64,000 nucleotides of DNA from Persephonella sp. IF05-L8. Lineage in GTDB: Bacteria > Aquificota > Aquificia > Aquificales > Hydrogenothermaceae. The notes under the pieces are model-generated. The model made no database searches. It was not told the origin of the DNA and was given only the letters and a program-made list of their open reading frames with translations. The position numbers and the translations under genes are program-made. The stretch is taken from assembly GCF_000703045.1 (NCBI RefSeq), contig NZ_JNLJ01000001.1:310001-374000 (forward strand), written 5' to 3'. Below are positions 42,608 through 52,115 of the stretch, piece by piece. How positions within the stretch are numbered: position 1 is the first letter of the stretch; the number at the start of each line of letters is the position of its first letter.

Positions 42608-43378
42608 TCAGAAGGACAAAAATCCTGTTTTTTCTAAGATTTCTATTCCATCATAAGCTGTTAAATCCAGTTTTATAGGTGTTATAGAAACAAAACCCTC
42701 TTTTACAGCTGTATAATCTGTTCCTTTTTCGCATTCTTCCTCTAAACTCTCCTCCCCACCTATCCAGTAATAAATCTCTTTAGACGGAGAAATATATTTC
42801 TTAATTTCTTCCTTATAAGCTCCTCTACCCTGACGGGTTAGCATAAAACCTTTTATCTGCTCCTCAGGTAGATTAGGAAAAGTCACATTCAAAAACACTT
42901 TTTCAGGCAATCCTTTTTTTAACACCTGTCTAACTATCTTCAAAGCCAATTTTGCCATTGTTTTAAAATCAGGATTTTTAGCCGAAGCTGGAGAAAAAGC
43001 CACAGATGGAATACCAAGAAGAGTTCCTTCCCTTGCTGCTCCAACTGTCCCAGAATAAAAAATATCATTCCCCAGATTGGGCCCCGTATTTATCCCAGAA
43101 ATCAAGATATCCGGCTTTTTACCTTCCAGAACAATATAATATCCAAGATGAACACAATCAGCAGGCGTCCCGTCAACTATGTAATAAAAATTTTCTTCTA
43201 ATTTTTCAATTTTTAAGGGTCTTGTAAATGTTAAAGAATGGCTTGTTCCAGACATATTCCTATCAGGTGTAACAGTAACCACTTCAAAATTATTATTTAA
43301 AAGTTCTTCTCTTATTGATAGCAAACCTTTTGAATGATAACCGTCATCATTTACCAGTAAAACTTTATATTTTTCCAA
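42608..43378 (-). CDS. surE: 5'/3'-nucleotidase SurE
   Basis: Metal-dependent phosphatase on nucleoside 5'- and 3'-monophosphates. 256 residues. The start is TTG at 43378, giving [14 protein letters not shown], with the two catalytic Asp placed as in the family. [12 protein letters not shown]-x-G-x-N-L-G-N-D and [11 protein letters not shown] follow. The open frame continues upstream to 43711, but that part would read across the bioB start and shows no family similarity. Its stop lies 3 bases from the CRISPR array. Confidence 0.94.
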   Translation of the reverse strand: MEKYKVLLVNDDGYHSKGLLSIREELLNNNFEVVTVTPDRNMSGTSHSLTFTRPLKIEKLEENFYYIVDGTPADCVHLGYYIVLEGKKPDILISGINTGPNLGNDIFYSGTVGAAREGTLLGIPSVAFSPASAKNPDFKTMAKLALKIVRQVLKKGLPEKVFLNVTFPNLPEEQIKGFMLTRQGRGAYKEEIKKYISPSKEIYYWIGGEESLEEECEKGTDYTAVKEGFVSITPIKLDLTAYDGIEILEKTGFLSF

Positions 43379-43463
43379 TTCTGCCCTCTTTAATTTTTTG
43401 AAAATATTATACAGCTTGCTGCTGATAAAAAAATAAAACAAACAGGAAATATATTTTTGTATG

Positions 43464-43495
43464 TGGTAAACTTGATTAAAAATTTTGGTTAACGA
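43464..43495 (+). promoter_or_regulatory. Candidate BirA-like operator before bioB
   Basis: TGGTAAACT (43464-43472), 14 bases, GGTTAACGA (43487-43495). The arms match the BirA consensus TTGTAAACC and GGTTTACAA at 7 of 9 each, and the spacer is in the known 14-16 range. It lies directly before the bioB ribosome site. Two mismatches per arm in AT-rich DNA make this tentative. Confidence 0.3.
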
Positions 43496-43502
43496 GGTAA
43501 AG

Positions 43503-44537
43503 ATGGAGAATATAGAAAATTTCATAAATGGTCTTGCAGAAAGAGTTTTAAACGGTGAAAAGCTTACTAAAGAGGAAGGATTAAAAATATTAAACATTCC
43601 TGATGAATATATAGACCTTTTAATAAAAGAAGCCTCAAAGGTCAGGGAAGCTATTTTCCAAAATGAAGTAGAGTTCTGCTCCCTTATAAATGCAAAAAAT
43701 GGTGCCTGCACAGAAGACTGCTCGTTCTGTGCCCAGTCCTCAAAATATCCTACTCCAATAAATGCTTATCCTCTTGTGCCTAAAGAAGAATTAATAGAAG
43801 GTGCACAGAAAGCTGTATCAATCAAGGCAAACAGGTATTGTATCGTTACCAGTGGAAGAAGAGCCACAAAAGAAGAAGTTGAGAAAATAGCAGAGGCAGT
43901 TAGAGAAATAAGAAAAAATCTGCCTGTTAAGGTATGTGTATCAATTGGAAGTGTTGATGAAGAAGATTTGAAACTGCTTAAAGAAGCAGGGGTGGAAAGG
44001 GTAAATCATAATCTGGAAACCTCAGAAAATTTCTTTCCAAATATAGTAACCACACATCCATGGAAAGAAAGATATGAAACTATCAAAAAAATTCAGAAGG
44101 TTGGTCTATCAACCTGTACAGGTGGGATATTCGGAATAGGAGAAAGTGATGAAGATATAGTTGACCTTGCTATGACATATAGGGAGCTAAATGTAAACTC
44201 AATACCACTTAACTTTTTAATTCCTATTCCAGGAACACCTCTTGAAAATAATAGACAGCTGACCCCTGAAAAATGCATAAAAATAATAGCCCTTTTCAAA
44301 TTCTTTAACCCCCAATCTGAAATAAGACTGTGTGGCGGTAGAGAACAAAATCTTAGAGAATACCATGACAAAGCCATGGAAATTGCAAACTGCCTTATGG
44401 CAGGTGGCTATTTAACAAGGGCTGGAAGAGCTCCCGGCAAAGATGAAGAAATGGTAAAAAGATTAAACAGGAAACTTATAACAAAGGGAGATATTTTTGA
44501 GAAATATAAGCAAAAACCTGCTCAAGTGGAAGCATAG
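43503..44537 (+). CDS. bioB: Biotin synthase
   Basis: Radical-SAM enzyme that inserts sulfur into dethiobiotin. 344 residues with the cluster motif C-T-E-D-C-S-F-C (~residue 60), Y-C-I-V-T-S-G-R, and the C-terminal R-L-C-G-G-R-E. The ATG at 43503 follows ACGAGGTAAAG and is preferred to the in-frame TTG at 43485. The last 62 bases overlap the convergent glycosidase-like gene. Confidence 0.95.
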   Translation: MENIENFINGLAERVLNGEKLTKEEGLKILNIPDEYIDLLIKEASKVREAIFQNEVEFCSLINAKNGACTEDCSFCAQSSKYPTPINAYPLVPKEELIEGAQKAVSIKANRYCIVTSGRRATKEEVEKIAEAVREIRKNLPVKVCVSIGSVDEEDLKLLKEAGVERVNHNLETSENFFPNIVTTHPWKERYETIKKIQKVGLSTCTGGIFGIGESDEDIVDLAMTYRELNVNSIPLNFLIPIPGTPLENNRQLTPEKCIKIIALFKFFNPQSEIRLCGGREQNLREYHDKAMEIANCLMAGGYLTRAGRAPGKDEEMVKRLNRKLITKGDIFEKYKQKPAQVEA

Positions 44538-45342
44538 CCCTATACATAAAATACTGTTCTTTTGGTATTTTTAGAGGATTTAGTTTTTCAGAGATAAGAT
44601 TTATCAAATTTTGGCGTATCTGGGTTTTCTTATAAACAAGGCCATAAGCTATAGGGAAAATCTGGGAATATACATCAGGATAAATTCTGTCTGGATTTAT
44701 AGGATGGAGTACTTCGTTTGCAATTGCCCAGTAAAAATAACCGGTTGATACATCATAAAAATTACACCATATACTTTCATTAAAAGATATTGCATGTTCT
44801 TTATAATAGGAAAAATCAGGATGAGATATTTTTTCCAAAGCATAACATGCTGATAATAAACCACCATAAGCCTCAAGATTATTCATTAGATAATTCTGAG
44901 GACGCTGAGGGTCTGACATAGTAAGACCATTTTCACCTCTGAGATGCACTATTAAATAAGCCATGTGTAAATATTTATCAATATTTTTTTGGAAAATAGA
45001 GAAATCTCTTTTTTTTCTACAATATAAATTTGTCAATGTAAGAAATGTTCCTGCATATCCATCAGCAGAATCGTATATATTAAGGGGCTTTTCATTCCCG
45101 TCAAATGTTATTTCCAAATCATATATAGTTCCTGTAATTCCGTTGTAATCTCTGATATTAACTCTATCCAGATACCAGTAGATATATTTTTCAACTTCAC
45201 TGAGCTGAATTCTATCCTCAAGAAGTAAATATATTGCTGTAAGAGTGCTAATATATGGAATTACATAATTTTTTTCCTCTATATTAGAAAAATATTTCCA
45301 TATATTTAGTGATGGATGATGATTATCGTAATCTACATTCAT
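44476..45342 (-). CDS. Putative (alpha/alpha)6-barrel glycosidase-like protein, last gene of exopolysaccharide operon
   Basis: 288 residues, rich in aromatics and acidic residues, without signal peptide. Segments such as Y-I-Y-W-Y-L-D-R, D-S-A-D-G-Y-A-G-T-F, A-Y-G-G-L-L-S-A-C-Y-A and P-D-V-Y-S-Q-I-F-P look like helical-barrel glycoside hydrolases (GH8-like), but I cannot name the family. Bcs and Pel systems contain glycosidases in similar operons, which supports a polymer-trimming role. It overlaps the deacetylase gene by 20 bases and bioB by 62 bases in convergent orientation. The lack of an export signal is odd for a periplasmic hydrolase. Confidence 0.5.
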   Translation of the reverse strand: MNVDYDNHHPSLNIWKYFSNIEEKNYVIPYISTLTAIYLLLEDRIQLSEVEKYIYWYLDRVNIRDYNGITGTIYDLEITFDGNEKPLNIYDSADGYAGTFLTLTNLYCRKKRDFSIFQKNIDKYLHMAYLIVHLRGENGLTMSDPQRPQNYLMNNLEAYGGLLSACYALEKISHPDFSYYKEHAISFNESIWCNFYDVSTGYFYWAIANEVLHPINPDRIYPDVYSQIFPIAYGLVYKKTQIRQNLINLISEKLNPLKIPKEQYFMYRAMLPLEQVFAYISQKYLPLL

Positions 45343-47089
45343 AATGAAAATTTTTTGTGTTTTTGGTTATTATTATATAATAAAAGTGCCTATCCTGAAT
45401 GTCAGATAATTTCCCAGAGCATATCTTTTTAGGAATAGCAATTGGAATTCCTCTTAAGCCCTCAGGATTAGATACATCTACAACAAATTTTCTGCCTTTG
45501 ATTTCAAAGGAAAACTCGGTTTTTACAAATCTTTCTAAATAATTTTCAAAATATATCATCGGTTTTACTATTAGTTTCCCCTGCTTGTACTTTTTTTCTG
45601 CATAATCTATAAATCTCAAAATTGCTTTTGGATAACGGGGAATGTCATAGGGGTGTGAATATATAAGTCTTATTGTTTTTCTTTCTATGACAAAATCAAC
45701 CATTGCCTTAAGCCACTTTTCTACTTTTTTGGAAGAATAGCCTTTAACAGACATCTCGTAAAAAGAAGCAACATCTTCCAGCGGTGTAACAGGAAATGCC
45801 CAGACTTTATCTGAAACCATCTCCTTATTATAAAAAGTTCTGTTTGGAGCAGAACCAGAGTCACCAGTATAGTAATAGCATTTCATTCCAAGTTCTTCCA
45901 ATACCTTTGTCATTATGGGCTGAGGATGAACTCCATTGGGAGCAGAATATTCTTTGACTTTTTGATGGGTTAATTTTTCTAAACATTCATTATTCATTTC
46001 TATATATTTCTTAATTTCCTTATAACCAAACTCACCTGTAAGTACCTTTCTTGCAAACCAATTATGTGCCCATCCTCCATGTGAACCTGTTATTCCGTAT
46101 TTAATCAACATCAAAGCAAATCTTTTTCCTTTGCCACAGGCATCAAATCCTTTACCATCTCCAGGTTTTTGTAAAAAGGGACCAGCAGTTATGTGATTTG
46201 AGTATGTTATGGTTTTTCTTAGATAGCCCTTCTTAATCATCATAGGTACTGATTTCCAGTCTAAAGAGGAATCTATGTGCCAGTTGATAACAAGTCCACC
46301 TTTTGCATAAGGGACATTTAATAAATGGGGTATGTTAACTACTCTAAATAAATAAAATCTTATAAATGCCCGTAGGAGCAAATCATCACTTTCAGCTTTT
46401 AGATAACAAAGGGGAAGATTTACAAAAAAAGCTGAGCCTTCTCCATATCTTTTTAAGGAAGCTCCTATTCCCTGAAATTGAGAGTTATATACATAAGCAA
46501 TTTTTTCTATATTATCATCAATCTGCATAGTAAGAGCAACTGGATATTTTAATTTTCCATATTTATATCCGCTTACGGTGTTATCTATAGTTTTACCAGG
46601 GGGTATATCTATATCTCTTAGATAAAATTCATTTAACTTGAAATAGCCAAGGGTATATGCTTTGTCTTCTTCTTCAGGATACAAGCAGTAATCTACACCG
46701 ATTAGACTATCAAAAATTGGTCTATTTCTGTAGTGTCCATATGTATCTTTGACCCCTGCATCATAAATAACAAAAATATGTCCCCCACTCTTTACATACT
46801 CCTCACTCCAGTATTTGACATCAGCAGATAGTTGTTGTGCTACTCCGTCAGGAAAAATTATCACAGGAAATACTTTTTTAATCTTTTCAGGATAATAAGT
46901 CAGAAGAGAAGCAGCGCTCATTTTAGAAAAAAGAACACCTTCTTCCTGAAGAACACTTTCAAGGGCATTAATTGCATATTTTTTCTGGTCTATCTGTTGG
47001 GAGCTATATACGATAAGAACTTTAAACTCTTGTGCAAGTGCTATGGAAAAAAATAAAAGGATGCTTAATAATGCACCCAATTTATTCAT
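45323..47089 (-). CDS. Exported two-domain polysaccharide deacetylase-like protein
   Basis: 588 residues from ATG 47089, which overlaps the previous stop (ATGA) behind GGAAGGATAG. Signal peptide about 1-20 (ends A-L-A-Q-E). Residues ~22-250 look like a flavodoxin/GATase-type domain (V-L-I-V-Y-S-S, then G-G-H-I-F-V-I-Y-D-A-G). The second part has NodB-like features: N-W-H-I-D-S-S (motif 1 position), S-H-G-G-W-A-H (metal His), S-A-P-N-G-V-H-P and I-Y-S-H-P-Y-D-I. This fits periplasmic N-deacetylation of an amino-sugar polymer, as by PgaB or PelA. Family assignment is by pattern only. Confidence 0.65.
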   Translation of the reverse strand: MNKLGALLSILLFFSIALAQEFKVLIVYSSQQIDQKKYAINALESVLQEEGVLFSKMSAASLLTYYPEKIKKVFPVIIFPDGVAQQLSADVKYWSEEYVKSGGHIFVIYDAGVKDTYGHYRNRPIFDSLIGVDYCLYPEEEDKAYTLGYFKLNEFYLRDIDIPPGKTIDNTVSGYKYGKLKYPVALTMQIDDNIEKIAYVYNSQFQGIGASLKRYGEGSAFFVNLPLCYLKAESDDLLLRAFIRFYLFRVVNIPHLLNVPYAKGGLVINWHIDSSLDWKSVPMMIKKGYLRKTITYSNHITAGPFLQKPGDGKGFDACGKGKRFALMLIKYGITGSHGGWAHNWFARKVLTGEFGYKEIKKYIEMNNECLEKLTHQKVKEYSAPNGVHPQPIMTKVLEELGMKCYYYTGDSGSAPNRTFYNKEMVSDKVWAFPVTPLEDVASFYEMSVKGYSSKKVEKWLKAMVDFVIERKTIRLIYSHPYDIPRYPKAILRFIDYAEKKYKQGKLIVKPMIYFENYLERFVKTEFSFEIKGRKFVVDVSNPEGLRGIPIAIPKKICSGKLSDIQDRHFYYIIITKNTKNFHYECRLR

Positions 47090-47979
47090 TCTATCCTTCC
47101 ACACTTAATATTTGCCTGTACATATCCATAAATTTTAACATTTTTTCCTAATATTATCTTTTCTCCTATAACAGAAACTTTTCTATCTGGAGAACCAACG
47201 ACGACATTTTCCAGATATATATCCTTAAAAGAAAAGATAGTTCCCTCTACTATTACATTTTTAAGTTTTATATCTTCATCAGAAAATATATCTCCTTTTA
47301 TGTAAATAGGTTGAGATTTAATACCTTCAAATTCAACAGGATTTTCTCTAATAGTCTGTTCAATTATGAGAGAAAATTCTTTAGGTGTTTCATCTTTTAC
47401 TCCATAGGTAGTAATTGGATGTCCATACAATCGGGTAAATATATTTTTTGCTTCTATATGTAGATTTCCTTCAGAAGAACCTACAACTCCCAGAGAACAT
47501 CCTGAACCTACCTTCAGACTTTTGACAGCATCTATCCATCTAACAATTACCACATCATTGTGTATAGTACAATTTCCATCACAGGCAACAGCTCTCAAGA
47601 AGCAATCATCTTCTATTACTAAATCATAAAGGGCATATATCTCTTTTTTTATAACTGTTCCTTTTTTAATTGTAAAACTTCTATTGGTTATTACATAAAT
47701 ATGATTTGGGAAAAGATTAAATGTAAGATTATTGAATTTTCCATATTTAATGTATTCTTTCTTGGATAACTGAACTTCTATTCGTGAATGTTTGCTTATT
47801 TCTGAGGCAAGGGTTAAAGCTCTTGTTATTTTTTTCCTGAAAGAAACCGCAAAATATCTGGGATTTTTGGTATAGTTTAAGTCTATATTAAGACGTTCTT
47901 TGCCCAAAGCAAGCACATAACTTAAAACAAAAGGAAAAACAAACAGAAAGAAAATCATAAGAAATACAATTTCTATCAC
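47086..47979 (-). CDS. Membrane-anchored polymer-forming (bactofilin-like/beta-helix) protein
   Basis: 297 residues with one N-terminal membrane segment (about 3-24). A long series of short beta-strand repeats follows in the second half (for example I-Y-I-K-G-D-I, L-K-N-V-I-V-E-G-T-I, V-S-V-I-G-E-K-I), spaced like bactofilin or left-handed beta-helix folds. It could be a scaffold that positions the synthase. Start is GTG at 47979, overlapping the GT2 stop (GTGA). Other beta-solenoid functions are possible. Confidence 0.6.
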   Translation of the reverse strand: MIEIVFLMIFFLFVFPFVLSYVLALGKERLNIDLNYTKNPRYFAVSFRKKITRALTLASEISKHSRIEVQLSKKEYIKYGKFNNLTFNLFPNHIYVITNRSFTIKKGTVIKKEIYALYDLVIEDDCFLRAVACDGNCTIHNDVVIVRWIDAVKSLKVGSGCSLGVVGSSEGNLHIEAKNIFTRLYGHPITTYGVKDETPKEFSLIIEQTIRENPVEFEGIKSQPIYIKGDIFSDEDIKLKNVIVEGTIFSFKDIYLENVVVGSPDRKVSVIGEKIILGKNVKIYGYVQANIKCGRIE

Positions 47980-49256
47980 TCTATTACCTCTTCTTCTCTA
48001 AATCTTTCTGTTTTATCCCAGTGAACTTCTCTATTTCTTCTAACAAAATCCATAAACGCCTGTAAAAAACCTAAAGTTATATAAACCCCATTAAAGACAA
48101 AGTTAAACATCAAGAAGGGTAATAATCTGACCCTTTTTGTCAATCCATCTATCATTGTTCCTGTAGCAATTTCATAAAACGGAGCAAAGTTTCCAATACC
48201 AGAAAATAAGAGAAGAACCAGCATTACAAATGCAGGAGTAATTACACTTACATCTCCCACGAAAAATAAGATTAAGAGGTCTAACCAGCCAAGTAGCAGT
48301 AAAGCTGGAATTAAATAAACCATTAGAAGCAAAATACCATCAAATTTCTGGAAAAAAGTCAGATATTTTGATTTAAGAACTTTAAAAAAGTATTTAAACA
48401 TTACCTGATTGTGTCCCCGTGACCATCTTTTAACCTGTCTGGCTCTTACTTCCCAGTCTTCAGGGGCTTCTTCCCAGCACTCAGCTCTATTGGCATATAC
48501 AACCTTATAGCCAGATGTATACATCCTGTAAGTAAGTTCCGTGTCCTCTGCAAGAACATTTTCATCAAAACCCCCTGTTTCCAGAACAATGTCTTTTCTA
48601 AATCCTCCAACTGTGCCACCATACTGGGGTATTAAATTCAAATTGTATCTTGCCTGCTGGTCTACCTGATATCCTCCGCATCTTTCAAGGTCAAGTAGTT
48701 TTGTAAGAAGATTTTTATCTGCATTAATGGGAATAACTCTTCCCATAACTGCTCCAACAATAGGGTCTTTAAAATTAACTGCCAGTTCCTTAATTATTCC
48801 TTTTGGAGGTAAATAATCTGCATCAAATATGAGAACTATTTCCCCTTTTGCCACTTTTAAAGCATCATTTAATCCGGCTGGTTTTCCTCTTTTACCGCTA
48901 TACCTGTGCAATGGATGAATAAAATCATACTTCTGTGCAAACTCATCAACAATTTCCTTCGTTCTGTCTTCAGAATGGTCATTTATAGGAATAATCTCAT
49001 ATCTATCTTTGGGATAATCTGCTTCCACCAGAAGTTTTAATATATTGGGAGCGACCTTTTCTTCATTATGCATCGGAACAAGAACAGAAACTGATGGTAA
49101 TTCATCATCTATAATATCCCCATAAAATATCCTTTGTTTTCCCAGAAGTCGGTCATAAGCAAATATTAAATGTCTGATGGCATATAATGCACATAAACCA
49201 GCTACAGCAAAAATATAACCTTTAAGAAGTAGAATTATTATTCCACCCATCGCCAT
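47976..49256 (-). CDS. Membrane processive glycosyltransferase, family 2 (exopolysaccharide synthase)
   Basis: 426 residues, with an N-terminal membrane helix, a GT2 catalytic domain and three to four C-terminal spans. Motifs of processive synthases (PgaC/NodC/hyaluronan/cellulose type): P-M-H-N-E-E near the start, N-D-H-S-E-D, F-D-A-D-Y, L-A-E-D-T-E-L-T and Q-V-K-R-W (QxxRW). No PilZ domain. With wecB in the operon, the polymer probably contains GlcNAc- or ManNAc-type sugars (inference). The start overlaps the preceding membrane-protein gene by 19 bases. Confidence 0.9.
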   Translation of the reverse strand: MAMGGIIILLLKGYIFAVAGLCALYAIRHLIFAYDRLLGKQRIFYGDIIDDELPSVSVLVPMHNEEKVAPNILKLLVEADYPKDRYEIIPINDHSEDRTKEIVDEFAQKYDFIHPLHRYSGKRGKPAGLNDALKVAKGEIVLIFDADYLPPKGIIKELAVNFKDPIVGAVMGRVIPINADKNLLTKLLDLERCGGYQVDQQARYNLNLIPQYGGTVGGFRKDIVLETGGFDENVLAEDTELTYRMYTSGYKVVYANRAECWEEAPEDWEVRARQVKRWSRGHNQVMFKYFFKVLKSKYLTFFQKFDGILLLMVYLIPALLLLGWLDLLILFFVGDVSVITPAFVMLVLLLFSGIGNFAPFYEIATGTMIDGLTKRVRLLPFLMFNFVFNGVYITLGFLQAFMDFVRRNREVHWDKTERFREEEVIE

Positions 49257-50020
49257 TCTTCCACCTTTTTAAGTAAAGATGCTGTTACAAAGCTTATAAA
49301 AAACCCATAAAGCATCACAGCATATACATAATCAATAATTATTCCAAACCCTAAAAACAGGACAGGCATAAATATATATGAGTACTCTTTCAAGACTATA
49401 ATTATTAACAGATATCTTAAAAATCCCAGTATTATCACAGATAAACTTATTAATATGTAAACAGCTATTTTCAGAAAAAAATTGGCAGGAATTGGTGCAA
49501 TCAATAGACCAAATATAAACATTAAGACAGCCCAGTTTACTGCAGATGTACTGATAAATAAATAAGAGAAGCTGGATAAACTATAAGGAAAATACTGGGC
49601 AAAGAATATAAAGTACAACGCAGAGAGAATATTTATACATACCAGGACAAAAAGGGTCATAGATATGTTCTTTAAGTATCTACTTTTATACAGGATAATT
49701 GCAAGGATAAAAGAAACAACCAATGTCAAAATAGTAAAACTTTTGGTTGGATATTTGCCGTAAGTTTCTATATACGGAATATCAAAAATCAAAAAATCTT
49801 TATGATTAATTTCAAATACGGCAGATACATAAAAAGTATCTAAAAACTGTTTACAGAACTGTATACCTTTTTCCAGTATAAGAGGAAAAAATGAAAATAC
49901 AGCGATAAAAATCAGGAAAATAGCTATAAAACTTCCTATAAGTTCAAATCTATCAAGTTTAATTAATCTGTATGCCCTATGAGGAAGTATTTTCTCTTTA
50001 ATGTTATTTGTTTTTTTCAT
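49238..50020 (-). CDS. Multi-span membrane protein of the exopolysaccharide operon, function unknown
   Basis: 260 residues with about seven membrane segments (~27-50, 95-110, 117-140, 145-160, 162-180, 184-210, 220-245) and a periplasmic loop around 52-92. No recognised motif; it is neither a clear flippase nor an acyltransferase. It lies between the YaiO-type gene and the synthase and overlaps the latter, so it is likely a partner of polymer synthesis or export. Confidence 0.6.
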   Translation of the reverse strand: MKKTNNIKEKILPHRAYRLIKLDRFELIGSFIAIFLIFIAVFSFFPLILEKGIQFCKQFLDTFYVSAVFEINHKDFLIFDIPYIETYGKYPTKSFTILTLVVSFILAIILYKSRYLKNISMTLFVLVCINILSALYFIFFAQYFPYSLSSFSYLFISTSAVNWAVLMFIFGLLIAPIPANFFLKIAVYILISLSVIILGFLRYLLIIIVLKEYSYIFMPVLFLGFGIIIDYVYAVMLYGFFISFVTASLLKKVEEWRWVE

Positions 50021-50023
50021 GGC

Positions 50024-50806
50024 TTAAAAATCTATAAAAACTCCCCCTGATATTCTGTATTTGTTATAAGAATTCTGGAGCCTCATATATTCCAGCTCAC
50101 CTATCAAACCAAAAGTATTATTTAGCCAGTGTCTATGTCCTATACCAACAATGGTAGAATTCTGCCTTACTTCTTCAGGATTACTGAGATATGTTGCCAG
50201 GTAGGCTTGTTTTCCCCAGGATACAGTAAGATATGTCCACTGGTCTTTTTCTGCCCCATAATCAATGCTAACCAGATATGAACTGGAATATAAATTTCCA
50301 GGTTTGCTTATATTATAGAAATACCTTACTGTTCCAACAAACTTTCTGTAATAAATACTACTACCTACTGAAAAAATAATATTCTCATGAACATCCCAGT
50401 ATTTTATGTATGTTCCTGCAGCTGTTAATACATATTGCTGCTGTGGTCCCATCTTAAAGTTAAATTCATGGTCAAGTCTATACTTGGGCAGATACACTGA
50501 ATTTGTCCCAAAAGATGCTGAAGAGTATGTATAAAGCCAATTTGTCCAGTCTTTGTAAGTGCCTAAAACCCCTAAAGCAGCACTACCTTCTATCTTCCTA
50601 TCTATAACACTACCACCTACAAATGGTGTCCAGTTTCCGTCCTCCTTTCCATAAAACATCATATCTACACTATTCCACTCTCCATATTCGGAATATGGGT
50701 CAAGTCTTTCGTAGTTATACTTAACTTCAAATCTTTCTGGAGAAAGAGCATATGAATTAAATGCCATAGTACAGATTAAAGCAGCTACAATATTTACCTT
50801 TTTCAT
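50024..50806 (-). CDS. YaiO-family outer membrane beta-barrel protein
   Basis: 260 residues with a signal peptide (about 1-20, N-S-Y-A-L) and alternating amphipathic strands ending in G-G-V-F-I-D-F, the C-terminal Phe expected for a barrel. The pattern G-x-x-I-Y-Y-R-K, Y-x-Y-N-x-S-K-P-G and V-G-I-G-H-R-H-W-L-N resembles YaiO. E. coli yaiO stands beside the GT2 gene yaiP; a role as the outer-membrane exit pore is inferred. Start overlaps the wecB stop (ATGA). Confidence 0.78.
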   Translation of the reverse strand: MKKVNIVAALICTMAFNSYALSPERFEVKYNYERLDPYSEYGEWNSVDMMFYGKEDGNWTPFVGGSVIDRKIEGSAALGVLGTYKDWTNWLYTYSSASFGTNSVYLPKYRLDHEFNFKMGPQQQYVLTAAGTYIKYWDVHENIIFSVGSSIYYRKFVGTVRYFYNISKPGNLYSSSYLVSIDYGAEKDQWTYLTVSWGKQAYLATYLSNPEEVRQNSTIVGIGHRHWLNNTFGLIGELEYMRLQNSYNKYRISGGVFIDF

Positions 50807-52008
50807 AATATCTCTATACCCTCCTTTATATGCTCTAAGTTCATCTTTTCTGTTGATGGATACTGTTTTATAAACCTTTGAACTTCATCATTTTCAAGTA
50901 ATTTACGTATTCTGATAGATGCTGTCCCATCCCCAAAAAGATTTCTTCCTCTGTTGGAAACTTTTTCATAAAATTCCTTATCTTCAACAAATTTTTTAAA
51001 ATAGTATTCAATTTTATCCCTATTACTATCCACTAAAAATCCAGCTTTTGCGTCTATTACAACAGACCTCTCGGTTACAGCTCTTAAAACCAATACCGGA
51101 ATTCCTAAACTGGCGCTTTCTTCTTGCAATCCCCCACTATCTGTAATAACTAAAAAAGTACGACTTAGTAAATAAATCATCGTAGAATACGAAATTGGCT
51201 TCGTTATATATATATTATCGGGTTTAATTTTCATATAATTAGAAATTATACTTTTTACTTCTGGATTGGGATGTGTTGACCAGATGAATATAAAATCAGG
51301 ATACTTTTGTGCCAGATGTTTAATACTCTGACATATTTTAACAAGGGGCTCTCCAATATTTTCCCTTCTGTGAGAAGTAATAAGAATAAGTTTTTTATTT
51401 TTCAAAATATCTGGAGTAATTCCATATTCGCTGAGCTCTTTGAAAACCTGCTTTTCATCTAAGAGTGAACTACCCAGTTTCAGTGCATCAACTACTGTAT
51501 TCCCAACAAGAAAAATCCTGTCTGGTCTTATATTTTCCTTAAGTAGATTTTCTTTATCTACTTTTGTTGGAGGAAAATGTAAATCAGCCAGTCTTCCTAC
51601 CATCTCCCTCATTAATTCTTCTGGAAAGGGTGCAAATTTACTAAAACTTCTCAGGCCTGCTTCCACATGGGCAACAGGTTTTTTTTGAAGAAATCCCACA
51701 AAAGCCGCTGTAAAGGTTGTCATAGTATCTCCCTGAACGATAATAAGGTCAGGAGAGATTTCTGAATAAACCCTATCCAGATTTTCAATTAACATAGAAG
51801 ATAGCTGTGAAAGAGTTCTATCCTTTGACACAAAAGCTCTTAAATCATAATCAACATCAATATGAAAAAAATCTATTATCTGTTGAACCAGGTTATGATG
51901 TTGACCTGAATTTATGACTATAGTTTCAAACCTATTTTGTAGCTGTTTTATAACCGGGGCTAATTTAATAGCTTCAGGTCTTGTTCCAAAAACAACAGCT
52001 ATTTTCAT
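50803..52008 (-). CDS. wecB: UDP-N-acetylglucosamine 2-epimerase (non-hydrolysing)
   Basis: Interconverts UDP-GlcNAc and UDP-ManNAc. 401 residues with V-F-G-T-R-P-E-A-I-K, N-S-G-Q-H, V-Q-G-D-T, H-V-E-A-G-L-R-S, S-H-R-R-E-N and D-S-G-G-L-Q-E-E. The ATG at 52008 follows GAGAGGGGGAG; the frame's earlier ATG (52041) has no such site. First gene of the seven-gene exopolysaccharide operon. No UDP-ManNAc dehydrogenase is nearby, so ManNAc itself may be the monomer (inference). Confidence 0.95.
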   Translation of the reverse strand: MKIAVVFGTRPEAIKLAPVIKQLQNRFETIVINSGQHHNLVQQIIDFFHIDVDYDLRAFVSKDRTLSQLSSMLIENLDRVYSEISPDLIIVQGDTMTTFTAAFVGFLQKKPVAHVEAGLRSFSKFAPFPEELMREMVGRLADLHFPPTKVDKENLLKENIRPDRIFLVGNTVVDALKLGSSLLDEKQVFKELSEYGITPDILKNKKLILITSHRRENIGEPLVKICQSIKHLAQKYPDFIFIWSTHPNPEVKSIISNYMKIKPDNIYITKPISYSTMIYLLSRTFLVITDSGGLQEESASLGIPVLVLRAVTERSVVIDAKAGFLVDSNRDKIEYYFKKFVEDKEFYEKVSNRGRNLFGDGTASIRIRKLLENDEVQRFIKQYPSTEKMNLEHIKEGIEIL

Positions 52009-52115
52009 CTCTCCCCCTCTCTTATTAGTAAGTATATACAAACCTAAATATTAATACTCTTTTTTCCTCTACCATCCAAAACCTATTCTAAATTATTAGT
52101 TAGATTTGCAAAGTT

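Noticed and set aside
43379-43711. N-terminal extension of the surE frame
   Set aside because: No SurE similarity before V-L-L-V-N-D-D-G, and it would run antisense through the bioB promoter and start. The TTG at 43378 gives the normal family length.
52027-52033. AGTAAGT before wecB as another site of the TetR-like palindrome
   Set aside because: The second arm (ACAAACC) does not pair. A single 7-base half in AT-rich DNA is not evidence.
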